A stretch of DNA of 64,000 nucleotides, from contig CANMHT010000001.1 in the NCBI GenBank assembly GCA_947497755.1, positions 1 to 64,000 of the forward strand. Reading direction: 5' to 3'. The notes beneath the pieces are model-generated. The model was not told where the DNA came from, ran no database searches, and saw nothing but the letters and a program-made list of their open reading frames with translations. Of this stretch, positions 54,873-63,923 are shown piece by piece; position 1 is the stretch's first letter; the number at the start of each line of letters is the position of its first letter. Source of the stretch: an uncultured Polaribacter sp. GTDB taxonomy: Bacteria > Bacteroidota > Bacteroidia > Flavobacteriales > Flavobacteriaceae. Position numbers and translations under genes: made by a program.

Positions 54873-55064
54873 ATGAAACAGTCAGAAATTAAAGAATTAT
54901 CAACTGCAGATTTACAAGAAAATCTAGCGTCGTTGAAAAAGAACTATACTGATTTAAAAATGGCTCACGCGATTTCTCCATTGGAAAATCCAATACAGTT
55001 AAGAGCCTTAAGAAGATCTGTTGCAAGAATTGCTACAGAGTTAACAAAAAGAGATTTACAATAA
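54873..55064 (+). CDS. rpmC: 50S ribosomal protein L29
   Basis: A 63-residue helical protein with MKQSEIKELSTADLQENLAS and NPIQLRALRRSVARIATEL. It lies at the tunnel exit next to L23. Small but clear by sequence and by its place between rplP and rpsQ. Confidence 0.95.
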   Translation: MKQSEIKELSTADLQENLASLKKNYTDLKMAHAISPLENPIQLRALRRSVARIATELTKRDLQ

Positions 55065-55082
55065 TTGTAGTCAGTTTTAAAG

Positions 55083-55340
55083 ATGGAAAAAAGAAATCTT
55101 AGAAAAGAGAGAATTGGTGTAGTATCTAGTAACAAAATGGAGAAATCTATTGTTGTTTCTGAGGTAAAAAGAGTAAAGCACCCAATGTATGGAAAGTTCG
55201 TATTAAAGACGAAGAAATACGTTGCACACGATGAGACAAACGATTGTAATGTTGGAGATACTGTAAAGATCATGGAAACAAGACCTTTAAGTAAATCTAA
55301 ACGTTGGAGATTAGTAGAAATCCTAGAAAGAGCTAAATAA
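55083..55340 (+). CDS. rpsQ: 30S ribosomal protein S17
   Basis: An 85-residue OB-fold protein with [40 protein letters not shown] and [21 protein letters not shown] primary 16S rRNA binder of the 30S body. It ends one base before rplN. Confidence 0.96.
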   Translation: MEKRNLRKERIGVVSSNKMEKSIVVSEVKRVKHPMYGKFVLKTKKYVAHDETNDCNVGDTVKIMETRPLSKSKRWRLVEILERAK

Positions 55341-55341
55341 T

Positions 55342-55710
55342 ATGTTACAGACAGAATCAAGATTAAAAGTAGCAGATAATACTGGAGCTAAAGAAGTTTT
55401 AGTAATCCGCGTTTTAGGAGGAACAAAAAAGCGTTATGCTAGTGTTGGAGATAAAATTGTAGTAACAGTAAAATCTGCAACGCCTAACGGAACTGTAAAG
55501 AAAGGACAAGTTTCTAGAGCAGTAGTTGTTCGTACAAAGAAAGAAGTGAGACGTAAAGACGGATCTTATATCAGATTTGATGATAATGCTTGTGTACTTT
55601 TAAATCCTACTGAGGAAATGAGAGGAACACGTGTATTTGGTCCTGTAGCTCGTGAGCTTCGTGAGAAACAATTTATGAAGATAGTATCATTAGCACCAGA
55701 GGTGTTATAA
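55342..55710 (+). CDS. rplN: 50S ribosomal protein L14
   Basis: A 122-residue protein with [40 protein letters not shown] and [20 protein letters not shown]. It forms intersubunit bridges and is the docking site of the silencing factor RsfS. One base after rpsQ, 13 bp before rplX. Confidence 0.97.
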   Translation: MLQTESRLKVADNTGAKEVLVIRVLGGTKKRYASVGDKIVVTVKSATPNGTVKKGQVSRAVVVRTKKEVRRKDGSYIRFDDNACVLLNPTEEMRGTRVFGPVARELREKQFMKIVSLAPEVL

Positions 55711-55723
55711 AAGAGATAAGACG

Positions 55724-56032
55724 ATGACAAAGTTTAAAATCAAATCAGGAGATACTGTTGCAGTAATTGCAGGAGATCACAAAGGATCTGAAGGAAAAGT
55801 TTTACAAATCTTAAGAGATAAAAATAGAGCTATTGTTGAAGGTGTGAACATGATTTCAAAACACACTAAGCCAAGCGCTCAAAACCCTCAAGGAGGAATT
55901 GTAAAAAAAGAAGCTTCTATTCACATTTCTAATTTATCATTAGTAGAGAATGGAAAAGCTGTAAGAGTAGGATATTCAGTAGAAGGAGATAAGAAAGTAA
56001 GAATCTCTAAGAAAAGTAAAAAAGCAATATAA
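55724..56032 (+). CDS. rplX: 50S ribosomal protein L24
   Basis: A 102-residue KOW-domain protein with [40 protein letters not shown] and HISNLSLV. It initiates 50S assembly near the tunnel exit. The next gene begins 2 bp later. Confidence 0.96.
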   Translation: MTKFKIKSGDTVAVIAGDHKGSEGKVLQILRDKNRAIVEGVNMISKHTKPSAQNPQGGIVKKEASIHISNLSLVENGKAVRVGYSVEGDKKVRISKKSKKAI

Positions 56033-56034
56033 TC

Positions 56035-56586
56035 ATGAGTTACGTACCAAGATTAAAAGCAGAATATAAGAGCAGAGTTATTGCTGCTCTTACTGAAGAG
56101 TTCGGTTATAGCAATGTTATGCAAGTACCTAAATTACAAAAAATTGTAGTTAGTAAAGGTATTGGTGCTGCTATATCTGATAAGAAATTGATAGATTACG
56201 CTATAGAAGAGTTAACTACAATTACTGGTCAAAAAGCTATCGCTACATTATCTAAAAAAGATGTTGCAAACTTTAAATTACGTAAAGGAATGCCAATTGG
56301 AGCAAAAGTTACGTTAAGAGGAGAAAAAATGTACGAGTTTTTAGATAGATTGGTTACCGCATCTTTACCACGTGTAAGAGATTTTAACGGTATCAAAGCT
56401 AATGGTTTTGATGGAAGAGGTAATTATAACTTAGGTATTACTGAGCAAATTATCTATCCAGAGATTAATATTGATAAAGTAAATAAAATTGGTGGAATGG
56501 ATATTACATTCGTAACTTCTGCGAACACTGATAAAGAAGCTAAATCATTATTAGGAGAATTAGGTTTACCATTTAAAAAGAATTAA
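56035..56586 (+). CDS. rplE: 50S ribosomal protein L5
   Basis: A 183-residue protein with [40 protein letters not shown] and [19 protein letters not shown]. It binds 5S rRNA in the central protuberance. It is followed by rpsN after 3 bp. In Escherichia coli the S8 operator of the spc operon lies at this gene; here a large fold lies before rpsH instead. Confidence 0.97.
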   Translation: MSYVPRLKAEYKSRVIAALTEEFGYSNVMQVPKLQKIVVSKGIGAAISDKKLIDYAIEELTTITGQKAIATLSKKDVANFKLRKGMPIGAKVTLRGEKMYEFLDRLVTASLPRVRDFNGIKANGFDGRGNYNLGITEQIIYPEINIDKVNKIGGMDITFVTSANTDKEAKSLLGELGLPFKKN

Positions 56587-56589
56587 GAC

Positions 56590-56859
56590 ATGGCTAAAGA
56601 ATCAATGAAAGCCCGTGAGGTAAAAAGAGCAAAAACAGTAGCTAAGTACGCTGAGAAAAGAAAAGCTTTAAAAGAAGCTGGAGATTACGAAGGGTTACAA
56701 AAGTTACCAAAAAATGCTTCTCCAATTAGAATGCACAATAGATGTAAGCTAACAGGAAGACCAAAAGGGTATATGCGTCAGTTCGGAATATCACGTGTGA
56801 CTTTCCGTGAGATGGCAAACCAAGGATTAATACCAGGAGTTAAAAAAGCAAGTTGGTAG
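56590..56859 (+). CDS. rpsN: 30S ribosomal protein S14 (zinc-free type)
   Basis: An 89-residue long-form S14 with [40 protein letters not shown] and [20 protein letters not shown]. The CxxC pairs of the short zinc-binding form are absent, only one Cys remains. It belongs to the 30S head. A 164-bp spacer with two folded elements follows before rpsH. Confidence 0.95.
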   Translation: MAKESMKAREVKRAKTVAKYAEKRKALKEAGDYEGLQKLPKNASPIRMHNRCKLTGRPKGYMRQFGISRVTFREMANQGLIPGVKKASW

Positions 56860-56884
56860 AAATCAGAAATAAAGCTTAAAAAAT

Positions 56885-56923
56885 AAAAATAGAATGTGTA
56901 TCTTTGCACGCTCTATTTTTTTT
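56885..56923 (+). promoter_or_regulatory. Terminator-like hairpin whose loop is a perfect -7 box
   Basis: AAAAATAGA (56885-56893) pairs with TCTATTTTT (56912-56920), and TGTG (56895-56898) with CACG (56907-56910). The eight-base loop is TATCTTTG (56899-56906), an exact -7 element. The stem runs into a T-tract (56916-56923). Read as RNA it is a terminator or attenuator; read as DNA it may be an internal promoter for the second half of the operon. The -33 region (TTAA at 56876) is a poor match. Confidence 0.5.
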
Positions 56924-56942
56924 GAGTATAAGAACATTAACT

Positions 56943-57007
56943 GATTTTAGGTTTAATTATCACAGAGAAATCTGTAGCATAAATAGAGATAATTAAAAAC
57001 CGAAATC
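56943..57007 (+). promoter_or_regulatory. Long structured leader of rpsH with inner GAAA tetraloop hairpin
   Basis: TTTAATTATC (56952-56961) pairs with GATAATTAAA (56988-56997). The helix extends through GG/CC and GATTT (56943-56947)/AAATC (57003-57007) with small bulges. Inside, ACAGA and TCTGT form a hairpin capped by GAAA (56962-56975), leaving an A-rich internal loop on the 3' side. It ends 16 bp before the rpsH start. A binding site for S8 is a plausible role but not shown. Confidence 0.6.
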
Positions 57008-57023
57008 GCAATTTTAAATAAAT

Positions 57024-57422
57024 ATGTATACAGATCCAATCGCGGATTTTTTAACGAGAGTTAGAAATGCAATCGCAGCAGGACACAGAGTTGTCGAGGT
57101 TCCAGCTTCAAAATTGAAGAAGGAAATGACAAAGATTTTATTTGATCAAGGGTATATTTTAAGTTACCAGTTCAAGGACGATACTGTTCAAGGAACTATC
57201 AAAATAGCTTTAAAATATGACAGAGATACAAAAGAATCTGTAATTAGAAAATTAGAAAGAATCAGTACACCAGGTTTACGTCAGTATGTTGGTGCAGCTG
57301 AAATGCCAAGAGTTTTAAACGGACTTGGAATTGCTATTGTCTCTACATCTAAAGGTGTAATGACTAACAAAAAAGCACGTCAAGAGAATGTTGGTGGAGA
57401 AGTTATTTGTTACGTTTATTAA
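57024..57422 (+). CDS. rpsH: 30S ribosomal protein S8
   Basis: A 132-residue protein with [20 protein letters not shown], the central [19 protein letters not shown] and the C-terminal [18 protein letters not shown]. It binds helix 21 of 16S rRNA and in Escherichia coli represses the spc operon by binding its mRNA. The folded leader directly upstream makes autoregulation worth testing. Confidence 0.97.
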   Translation: MYTDPIADFLTRVRNAIAAGHRVVEVPASKLKKEMTKILFDQGYILSYQFKDDTVQGTIKIALKYDRDTKESVIRKLERISTPGLRQYVGAAEMPRVLNGLGIAIVSTSKGVMTNKKARQENVGGEVICYVY

Positions 57423-57434
57423 TACTATAAGAAG

Positions 57435-57980
57435 ATGTCAAGAATAGGAAAAAATCCAATTAACATTGTAGATGGTGTAGAAGTAAACATCAATAACAAT
57501 GTTGTTACAGTAAAAGGAAAACTAGGAGAATTATCTCAAGAAATTTCTGGAGGAATTACTGTAAAGATAGAAGAAGGGAAAGTAGTATTAAATAGACCTT
57601 CTGAAAGTAAAGCACATAAAGCTGCTCATGGTCTTTATAGATCTTTGGTTAGCAATATGATTGAAGGAGTAAGCAAAGGATTTACTAAAGAATTAGAATT
57701 AGTAGGTGTTGGTTACAGAGCTTCGAATCAAGGACAAAAATTAGATTTAGCATTAGGATATTCTCATAATATTGTTTTAGAATTAGCTCCAGAAGTTAAG
57801 GTGGAAACAATTTCAGAAAAAGGGAAAAACCCAATCGTTAAATTATCTTCTTTTGATAAACAATTAGTAGGGCAAGTTGCTGCAAAGATTCGTTCTTTCC
57901 GTAAGCCAGAGCCATACAAAGGAAAAGGAGTTAAGTTTGTAGGTGAACAATTAAGAAGAAAAGCAGGTAAATCTGCATAA
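57435..57980 (+). CDS. rplF: 50S ribosomal protein L6
   Basis: A 181-residue protein with [20 protein letters not shown], the [21 protein letters not shown] segment shortened here to its clear core, [15 protein letters not shown] and the final [19 protein letters not shown]. It lies near the GTPase centre. 12 bp after rpsH, 11 bp before rplR. Confidence 0.97.
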   Translation: MSRIGKNPINIVDGVEVNINNNVVTVKGKLGELSQEISGGITVKIEEGKVVLNRPSESKAHKAAHGLYRSLVSNMIEGVSKGFTKELELVGVGYRASNQGQKLDLALGYSHNIVLELAPEVKVETISEKGKNPIVKLSSFDKQLVGQVAAKIRSFRKPEPYKGKGVKFVGEQLRRKAGKSA

Positions 57981-57991
57981 TATATAGCATT

Positions 57992-58342
57992 ATGGCATTA
58001 TCAAAGCTTGAAAGAAGACAAAGAATTAAAAACAGAATCAGAAAAATCGTTTCTGGAACAGCGGCTAAGCCGAGATTATCTGTTTTTAGAAGTAATAAAG
58101 AAATATATGCTCAATTAGTAGATGACGTTGCTGGTGTTACTATCGCTGCTGCATCTTCTAGAGATAAAGATGTTGCATCTGGTTCTAAATCAGAAGCTGC
58201 TGCATCTGTAGGAAAAGCTATCGCAGAAAAAGCTGTGAAAGCGGGTATAGAAACTGTATCTTTTGATAGAAATGGTTACTTATATCACGGTAGAGTAAAA
58301 GTATTAGCAGACGCTGCTAGAGAAGCTGGTTTAAAATTTTAA
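57992..58342 (+). CDS. rplR: 50S ribosomal protein L18
   Basis: A 116-residue protein with [39 protein letters not shown] and the end [20 protein letters not shown]. It binds 5S rRNA together with L5. 10 bp before rpsE. Confidence 0.97.
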   Translation: MALSKLERRQRIKNRIRKIVSGTAAKPRLSVFRSNKEIYAQLVDDVAGVTIAAASSRDKDVASGSKSEAAASVGKAIAEKAVKAGIETVSFDRNGYLYHGRVKVLADAAREAGLKF

Positions 58343-58352
58343 TAAGGTTATT

Positions 58353-58877
58353 ATGTATCAAAATTATAAAAACGTAGAAAGAGTTAAACCTAGCGGATTA
58401 GAACTTGTAGATCGTTTAGTAGGTGTACAACGTGTTACTAAGGTAACAAAAGGAGGTAGAGCATTTGGATTTTCTGCAATCGTTGTTGTTGGAGATGGAA
58501 ACGGTGTTGTTGGTCATGGTTTAGGTAAATCTAAAGATGTTGCTTCTGCAATTGCAAAAGCAATCGAAGATGCAAAGAAAAATTTAGTAAGAATTCCAAT
58601 TATCGATGGAACATTACCTCACGAGCAAAAAGGTAAATTCGGTGGAGCAAGAGTATTTATTAAGCCTGCTTCTCACGGTACCGGAGTTATTGCTGGTGGA
58701 GCTGTACGTGCGGTATTAGAATCTGTAGGAGTACATGATGTATTATCTAAGTCTCAAGGTTCTTCTAACCCTCATAACGTAGTGAAAGCAACATTAGATG
58801 CTTTATTACAATTACGTAGTGCTGCAACTATTGCTAAGCAAAGAGGTATTTCATTAGAGAAAGTTTTTAACGGATAA
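58353..58877 (+). CDS. rpsE: 30S ribosomal protein S5
   Basis: A 174-residue protein with [39 protein letters not shown] and [20 protein letters not shown]. It takes part in decoding fidelity and mRNA unwinding. Standard length, 11 bp before rpmD. Confidence 0.97.
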   Translation: MYQNYKNVERVKPSGLELVDRLVGVQRVTKVTKGGRAFGFSAIVVVGDGNGVVGHGLGKSKDVASAIAKAIEDAKKNLVRIPIIDGTLPHEQKGKFGGARVFIKPASHGTGVIAGGAVRAVLESVGVHDVLSKSQGSSNPHNVVKATLDALLQLRSAATIAKQRGISLEKVFNG

Positions 58878-58888
58878 TATTTAAGACG

Positions 58889-59071
58889 ATGGGAAAAATT
58901 AAAGTTACACAAGTAAAAAGCCAAATAGGTCGCCTTAAAAATCAAAAAAGAACGTTAGAGGCGTTAGGATTGCGTAAAATGAATCAAACAGTTGAGCATG
59001 AAGCAACTCCTTCAATAATGGGAATGGTAAATACAGTTAAACACTTAATTTCTGTAGAAGAAGTTAAATAA
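58889..59071 (+). CDS. rpmD: 50S ribosomal protein L30
   Basis: A 60-residue protein with KIKVTQVKSQIGRLKNQKRT and LEALGLRKMNQTVEHEATPS. It is a small 50S protein, always between rpsE and rplO in this block. 12 bp to rplO. Confidence 0.95.
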   Translation: MGKIKVTQVKSQIGRLKNQKRTLEALGLRKMNQTVEHEATPSIMGMVNTVKHLISVEEVK

Positions 59072-59083
59072 GATATTATAGAT

Positions 59084-59533
59084 ATGAGTTTACATAACTT
59101 ACAACCAGCAGAAGGATCTGTAAAAAAAGAGAAAAGAATAGCAAGAGGTGAAGGTTCTGGTAAAGGTGGTACAGCCGCTAGAGGTCACAAGGGAGCTAAA
59201 TCTCGTTCTGGTTATTCTAGAAAAATAGGATTCGAAGGAGGGCAAATGCCACTTCAAAGACGTGTTCCTAAATTTGGATTTAAAAACATAAACCGTAAGG
59301 AATATGTAGGAGTTAATTTAGATAAATTACAAACATTAGTAGACGAAGGTAAAATTACAGATACTGTAACATTAGATATCTTAGTTGCCAATGGCGTAGT
59401 TAGCAAAACCGAAATGGTGAAGATTTTAGGTAGAGGAGAGTTAAAAGCTAAATTAAATATCACAGTTCACAAGTTTACTGCTACTGCTAAAGCTGCTATT
59501 GAAGCTGCTGGAGGAGAAGCTGTTACTTTATAA
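59084..59533 (+). CDS. rplO: 50S ribosomal protein L15
   Basis: A 149-residue protein with LHNLQPAEGSVKKEKRIARG, GSGKGGTAARGHKGAKSRSG and GFEGGQMPLQRRVPKFGF. Late assembly protein of the 50S subunit. It is followed by secY after 9 bp. Confidence 0.97.
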   Translation: MSLHNLQPAEGSVKKEKRIARGEGSGKGGTAARGHKGAKSRSGYSRKIGFEGGQMPLQRRVPKFGFKNINRKEYVGVNLDKLQTLVDEGKITDTVTLDILVANGVVSKTEMVKILGRGELKAKLNITVHKFTATAKAAIEAAGGEAVTL

Positions 59534-59542
59534 GATTAGTAA

Positions 59543-60865
59543 ATGATGAAATTGATAAATACTTTAAAAGACATTTGGAATATTAAAGAGTTAAGAGAAA
59601 AACTTCTTTTAACATTAGGTTTAATTGCTGTTTACCGTTTTATGGCACAGGTTCCTTTACCAGGAATTGATCCATTACAATTGACAGCATTAAAAAATCA
59701 AACCTCAGATGGTCTTTTAGGATTATTAAACGCATTTACAGGTGGAGCATTTTCAAGAGCTTCTATTATGGCTCTTGGAATTATGCCATACATTTCTGCA
59801 TCTATTGTAGTTCAATTAATGGGAATCGCAATTCCATATTTACAGAAATTACAAAAAGATGGAGAAAGTGGTAGAAAGAAAATTACACAAATTACTCGTT
59901 GGTTAACAATTGCAATTACTTTGGTTCAAGGACCAACGTATATTACTGCTATTAAAACTCAGTTTGGATTACCTGCTGAAGCTTTCTTAGTAAGTGGAGC
60001 TACATTTTGGATTTCTTCAATGATTTTGTTAACTGCCGGAACCATTTTTGCAATGTGGTTGGGAGAGCGTATTACAGACAAAGGTGTTGGTAATGGTATT
60101 TCATTATTAATTACTGTTGGTATTATTGCAAACTTCCCTGGAGCATTTATGCAAGAGTTAGTTGCTAAAACAACTAATGCTGGAGCTGGAGGAATCATGA
60201 TGATTCTATTAGAAGTTTTTGTTTGGTTTGTGGTAATTTTATTATCTGTTCTTTTAGTAACTGCAGTACGTAAAGTAGCTGTACAATATGCTAGAAGAAC
60301 TGTTGTAGGAGACATTAAAGATGTAGCTGGAGCAAGACAATACATTCCGTTAAAATTAAATGCAGCGGGTGTAATGCCAATCATTTTTGCACAAGCAATT
60401 ATGTTTTTACCAGTAGCATTAGCTAGAAAGTTTCCTGCATTAAGCGAGTTACAAGATATTAATGGTTTATGGTACAATGTATTGTTTGCATTTTTAATTA
60501 TAGTATTTAGTTACTTCTATACTGCAATTACAGTTCGTACCGATGAAATGGCTCAAGGTTTAAAAAGATCTGGTGGATTTATTCCTGGAATAAAACCTGG
60601 TTCTGAAACTTCTGAGAAATTAGATGGAATCTTATCTAGAATTACCTTCCCAGGATCGTTATTCTTAGCAGGATTGTCTATTTTACCAGCTATCATCGTT
60701 CAATTTGGAGTACAACAAAATTGGGCAATGTTTTATGGTGGAACTTCATTAATCATTATGGTAGGTGTTGCTATCGACACTATTCAACAAATTAATTCGT
60801 ATTTATTAAACAGTCATTATGATGGTTTAATGAAAACAGGAACTAGTAGAAAATCATTAAAATAA
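59543..60865 (+). CDS. secY: Preprotein translocase subunit SecY
   Basis: A 440-residue inner-membrane channel with about ten segments, [20 protein letters not shown] at the start, the plug/pore region [27 protein letters not shown] and the C-terminal cytoplasmic loop with [19 protein letters not shown]. It forms the Sec protein export channel with SecE and SecG. Two ATG codons open the gene, and either may be used. The infA start lies 1 bp after its stop. Confidence 0.97.
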   Translation: MMKLINTLKDIWNIKELREKLLLTLGLIAVYRFMAQVPLPGIDPLQLTALKNQTSDGLLGLLNAFTGGAFSRASIMALGIMPYISASIVVQLMGIAIPYLQKLQKDGESGRKKITQITRWLTIAITLVQGPTYITAIKTQFGLPAEAFLVSGATFWISSMILLTAGTIFAMWLGERITDKGVGNGISLLITVGIIANFPGAFMQELVAKTTNAGAGGIMMILLEVFVWFVVILLSVLLVTAVRKVAVQYARRTVVGDIKDVAGARQYIPLKLNAAGVMPIIFAQAIMFLPVALARKFPALSELQDINGLWYNVLFAFLIIVFSYFYTAITVRTDEMAQGLKRSGGFIPGIKPGSETSEKLDGILSRITFPGSLFLAGLSILPAIIVQFGVQQNWAMFYGGTSLIIMVGVAIDTIQQINSYLLNSHYDGLMKTGTSRKSLK

Positions 60866-60866
60866 T

Positions 60867-61082
60867 ATGGCTAAACAACCAGCAATACAACAAGACGGAA
60901 CAATTACAGAAGCATTATCAAATGCAATGTTTCGTGTAGAGTTAGAAAACGGACATATTGTGACGGCTCATATCTCTGGTAAAATGCGTATGCACTATAT
61001 TAAATTGTTACCAGGAGATAAAGTAAAATTAGAAATGAGTCCTTATGATTTAACTAAGGCTAGAATCACTTATAGATATTAA
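60867..61082 (+). CDS. infA: Translation initiation factor IF-1
   Basis: A 71-residue OB-fold protein with [40 protein letters not shown] and [19 protein letters not shown]. It blocks the A site during initiation. It sits between secY and rpmJ, with no map or adk gene in between, as usual in this phylum. Confidence 0.97.
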   Translation: MAKQPAIQQDGTITEALSNAMFRVELENGHIVTAHISGKMRMHYIKLLPGDKVKLEMSPYDLTKARITYRY

Positions 61083-61094
61083 AAAACAATACAG

Positions 61095-61211
61095 ATGAAA
61101 GTAAGAGCATCAGTTAAGAAAAGAAGTGCCGACTGCAAAATTGTACGCAGAAAAGGTAGATTATATGTAATTAACAAACAAAATCCTAGGTTTAAACAAA
61201 GACAAGGATAA
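61095..61211 (+). CDS. rpmJ: 50S ribosomal protein L36 (zinc-free type)
   Basis: A 38-residue protein starting at ATG 61095 with [20 protein letters not shown] and the end [12 protein letters not shown]. Only one Cys remains of the zinc ribbon (CxxC...C...H), so it is the zinc-independent form. Its small size hides it from simple gene calls, but the position between infA and rpsM and the sequence are decisive. Confidence 0.95.
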   Translation: MKVRASVKKRSADCKIVRRKGRLYVINKQNPRFKQRQG

Positions 61212-61280
61212 TTATAGAATTGAAGTCATTAGTAATTAGAAGTTAGATGAATCTGTTTGAAATAGAAATGTTTAGGATTC

Positions 61281-61308
61281 TAACAACTAAAAACTAACAA
61301 CTAAAAAC
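61281..61308 (+). repeat. Two tandem 14-bp copies before rpsM
   Basis: TAACAACTAAAAAC occurs twice in direct succession, ending 11 bp before the rpsM start. The 108-bp gap between rpmJ and rpsM also contains a loose hairpin (GTTA...GAATC with GATTC...TAAC, about 61245-61284). Confidence 0.7.
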
Positions 61309-61319
61309 TAAAGTAATAT

Positions 61320-61694
61320 ATGGCAAGAATAGCAGGTATAGATATCCCAAAGAACAAAAGAGGAGTTATCGCTTTAACGTACATCTTTGGTATCGGAAGA
61401 AGCAGAGCTAAAGAAGTTTTAGCAAATGCAAAAGTTGATGAGAGCATCAAAGTTCAAGATTGGACAGATGATCAAATCGCAGCAATTAGAGAACAAGTTG
61501 GATCTTTCACTATTGAAGGAGAATTACGTTCAGAAGTTCAGTTAAACATCAAACGTTTAATGGATATTGGATGTTATAGAGGAATCCGTCACAGAACTGG
61601 TCTTCCATTAAGAGGACAAAGAACTAAGAACAACTCTAGAACAAGAAAAGGTAAGAGAAAAACTGTAGCAAACAAAAAGAAAGCTACTAAATAA
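61320..61694 (+). CDS. rpsM: 30S ribosomal protein S13
   Basis: A 124-residue protein with [33 protein letters not shown] and the C-terminal [20 protein letters not shown] and basic tail. It forms bridges in the 30S head. First gene of the alpha-type block; 12 bp to rpsK. Confidence 0.97.
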   Translation: MARIAGIDIPKNKRGVIALTYIFGIGRSRAKEVLANAKVDESIKVQDWTDDQIAAIREQVGSFTIEGELRSEVQLNIKRLMDIGCYRGIRHRTGLPLRGQRTKNNSRTRKGKRKTVANKKKATK

Positions 61695-61706
61695 TAACTA
61701 GATATT

Positions 61707-62090
61707 ATGGCTAAAACAAGTACAAAAAAGCGTAAAGTTATTGTTGAGTCTGTTGGAGAAGCACACATCACTGCTTCATTTAACAACATCATTATTTCTT
61801 TAACAAATAAAAAAGGTGACGTAATTTCTTGGTCATCTGCAGGAAAACAAGGATTTAGAGGTTCTAAAAAGAACACTCCTTATGCTGCACAAACAGCTGC
61901 AGAAGATTGTGCAAGAGTTGCTCATGAAGCTGGACTTAGAAAAGTGAAAGTTTTTGTTAAAGGACCAGGTAACGGTAGAGAAAGCGCAATCAGAACATTA
62001 CATAATAACGGAATTGAAGTTACTGAAATTATCGATGTAACTCCAATGCCACATAATGGATGTAGACCTCCAAAAAGAAGAAGAGTATAA
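61707..62090 (+). CDS. rpsK: 30S ribosomal protein S11
   Basis: A 127-residue protein with [40 protein letters not shown] and [16 protein letters not shown]. It lines the mRNA exit of the 30S platform. A 79-bp folded spacer separates it from rpsD. Confidence 0.97.
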   Translation: MAKTSTKKRKVIVESVGEAHITASFNNIIISLTNKKGDVISWSSAGKQGFRGSKKNTPYAAQTAAEDCARVAHEAGLRKVKVFVKGPGNGRESAIRTLHNNGIEVTEIIDVTPMPHNGCRPPKRRRV

Positions 62091-62103
62091 TTAAATTTTA
62101 ACT

Positions 62104-62156
62104 AAGTTGGATTAAAGGTTATCGAAGGAGTAAGCCTTAATTCATAACCCCAACTT
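62104..62156 (+). promoter_or_regulatory. Structured leader of rpsD
   Basis: AAGTTGG (62104-62110) pairs with CCAACTT (62150-62156), GGTTAT (62117-62122) with ATAACC (62144-62149) and AAGG (62125-62128) with CCTT (62135-62138). The fold fills almost the whole gap and ends 13 bp before the S4 start. S4 is an autoregulator in other phyla, so an S4-binding leader is a reasonable hypothesis. Confidence 0.6.
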
Positions 62157-62169
62157 TAATAACAAAGAA

Positions 62170-62775
62170 ATGGCAAGATATACAGGACCAAAAACTAAAA
62201 TTGCTCGTAAATTTGGTGAAGCAATTTTCGGAGACGATAAAAACTTTGAAAAAAGAAATTATCCTCCAGGACAACATGGAGCTAACAAGCGTAGAGGAAA
62301 AAAATCTGAATACGCAACTCAATTAGCAGAAAAGCAAAAAGCAAAATATGCTTATGGTATTTTAGAGCGTCAATTCTCTAACTTATTTAAAAAAGCATCT
62401 AGATCTAAAGGAATTACAGGTGAGGTTTTATTACAATTATGTGAATCTCGTTTAGACAATGTAGTTTACCGTTTAGGTATTTCTAACTCTCGTAGCGGTG
62501 CTCGTCAGTTAGTTTCTCACAGACATATTACAGTAAATGGAGAAATCTTAAACATTCCTTCTTATTCTTTAAAAGCAGGAGATGTTGTTGCTGTAAGAGA
62601 AAAATCTAAATCTTTAGTTGCAATTGAAAGCGCTTTAGCTTCTAATAGTAATGTGTACGAATGGTTAAGCTGGAATGCTGACTTAATGTCTGGAACATTT
62701 GTAAAAGCTCCAGAAAGAGTACAGATTCCTGAGAACATCAAAGAACAATTAATTGTAGAGTTGTACTCTAAATAA
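62170..62775 (+). CDS. rpsD: 30S ribosomal protein S4 (zinc-free type)
   Basis: A 201-residue protein with [20 protein letters not shown], the basic [20 protein letters not shown] and the S4 RNA-binding domain [35 protein letters not shown]. It nucleates 30S assembly. The N-terminal zinc-binding Cys cluster is absent. It is preceded and followed by structured spacers. Confidence 0.97.
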   Translation: MARYTGPKTKIARKFGEAIFGDDKNFEKRNYPPGQHGANKRRGKKSEYATQLAEKQKAKYAYGILERQFSNLFKKASRSKGITGEVLLQLCESRLDNVVYRLGISNSRSGARQLVSHRHITVNGEILNIPSYSLKAGDVVAVREKSKSLVAIESALASNSNVYEWLSWNADLMSGTFVKAPERVQIPENIKEQLIVELYSK

Positions 62776-62788
62776 TAAATTAATCACA

Positions 62789-62853
62789 TTGCTGTTTGGC
62801 CAAAGGGTTTTTAAGACTTCTTCACTTTTAAAAACCGCGCAACCAAATAGCAA
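62789..62853 (+). promoter_or_regulatory. Structured leader of rpoA
   Basis: TTGCTGTTTGG (62789-62799) pairs with CCAAATAGCAA (62843-62853) along 11 positions (one G-U). Inside, GGTTTTTAA (62806-62814) pairs perfectly with TTAAAAACC (62828-62836). The double stem occupies most of the 95-bp gap between rpsD and rpoA and ends 17 bp before the start codon. No T-run follows, so it is not a classical terminator. Confidence 0.65.
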
Positions 62854-62870
62854 TTAAAACGAAGAATTAT

Positions 62871-63863
62871 ATGGCAATTTTAAATTTTCAAAAACCGGAT
62901 AAAGTAATAATGATTGAATCTACAGATTTTTCTGGAAGATTTGAATTTAGACCTTTAGAACCAGGTTTTGGATTAACCGTAGGAAATGCATTAAGAAGAG
63001 TATTATTATCTTCTTTAGAAGGATTTGCTATTACATCATTAAGAGTTGATGGTGTAGAGCATGAATTTTCTGCAATTAACGGTGTAGTTGAAGACGTAAC
63101 TGAAATTATCTTAAATTTAAAACAAGTACGTTTTAAAAAGCAAATTGAAGAGACAAATAATGAGTCTGTTTCAATTAATATCTCTGGTCAAGAGCAATTA
63201 ACAGCTGGAGATTTACAAAGATTTATTTCTGGTTTTCAAGTATTAAACCCAGATTTAGTAATCTGTAACATGGACAAATCTGTTAACTTAAATATGGAAA
63301 TTACCATAGAAAAAGGTAGAGGATTTGTGCCAGCAGAAGAAAATAAAAAATCAGGTGCACCATTAGGAACTATTTTTACAGACTCTATTTACACTCCAAT
63401 TAAGAATGTAAAATATGCTGTAGAAAACTTCCGTGTAGAGCAAAAAACTGACTACGAAAAATTAATTTTTGACATAGATACAGACGGTTCTATAAACCCT
63501 AAAGATGCATTAACAGAAGCAGCTAAAATTTTAATCCACCACTTTATGTTATTCTCAGATGAGCGTATCACTTTAGAGGCAGATGAAATTGCTCAGACTG
63601 AAACATATGATGAAGAATCATTACACATGCGTCAGTTATTAAAGACTAAATTGGTAGATATGGATTTATCAGTTAGAGCTTTAAACTGTTTAAAAGCTGC
63701 AGAAGTAGATACTTTAGGAGACTTAGTATCATTCAATAAAAACGATTTAATGAAGTTCCGTAACTTTGGTAAGAAATCTTTAACAGAATTAGAAGAACTA
63801 GTTAATGTTAAAGGCTTAAACTTCGGAATGGACTTAAGCAAATATAAATTAGATAGAGATTAA
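62871..63863 (+). CDS. rpoA: DNA-directed RNA polymerase subunit alpha
   Basis: A 330-residue protein. The N-terminal assembly domain has [20 protein letters not shown] and [20 protein letters not shown]; an acidic linker is followed by the C-terminal domain with [20 protein letters not shown] and the [13 protein letters not shown] helix-hairpin-helix. It nucleates the core polymerase and reads upstream promoter elements. Normal place between rpsD and rplQ. Confidence 0.97.
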   Translation: MAILNFQKPDKVIMIESTDFSGRFEFRPLEPGFGLTVGNALRRVLLSSLEGFAITSLRVDGVEHEFSAINGVVEDVTEIILNLKQVRFKKQIEETNNESVSINISGQEQLTAGDLQRFISGFQVLNPDLVICNMDKSVNLNMEITIEKGRGFVPAEENKKSGAPLGTIFTDSIYTPIKNVKYAVENFRVEQKTDYEKLIFDIDTDGSINPKDALTEAAKILIHHFMLFSDERITLEADEIAQTETYDEESLHMRQLLKTKLVDMDLSVRALNCLKAAEVDTLGDLVSFNKNDLMKFRNFGKKSLTELEELVNVKGLNFGMDLSKYKLDRD

Positions 63864-63865
63864 TT

Positions 63866-63908
63866 CTTTCATATTTTGCCCCCAAGACTTGGTTGAGCAA
63901 GATGAAAG
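63866..63908 (+). promoter_or_regulatory. Structured leader of rplQ
   Basis: CTTTCAT (63866-63872) pairs with ATGAAAG (63902-63908), TTGC (63876-63879) with GCAA (63897-63900), and CCAA (63882-63885) with TTGG (63889-63892) around a three-base loop. The fold fills the 60-bp gap between rpoA and rplQ. Confidence 0.55.
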
Positions 63909-63923
63909 TATAAAACAAAGGTC

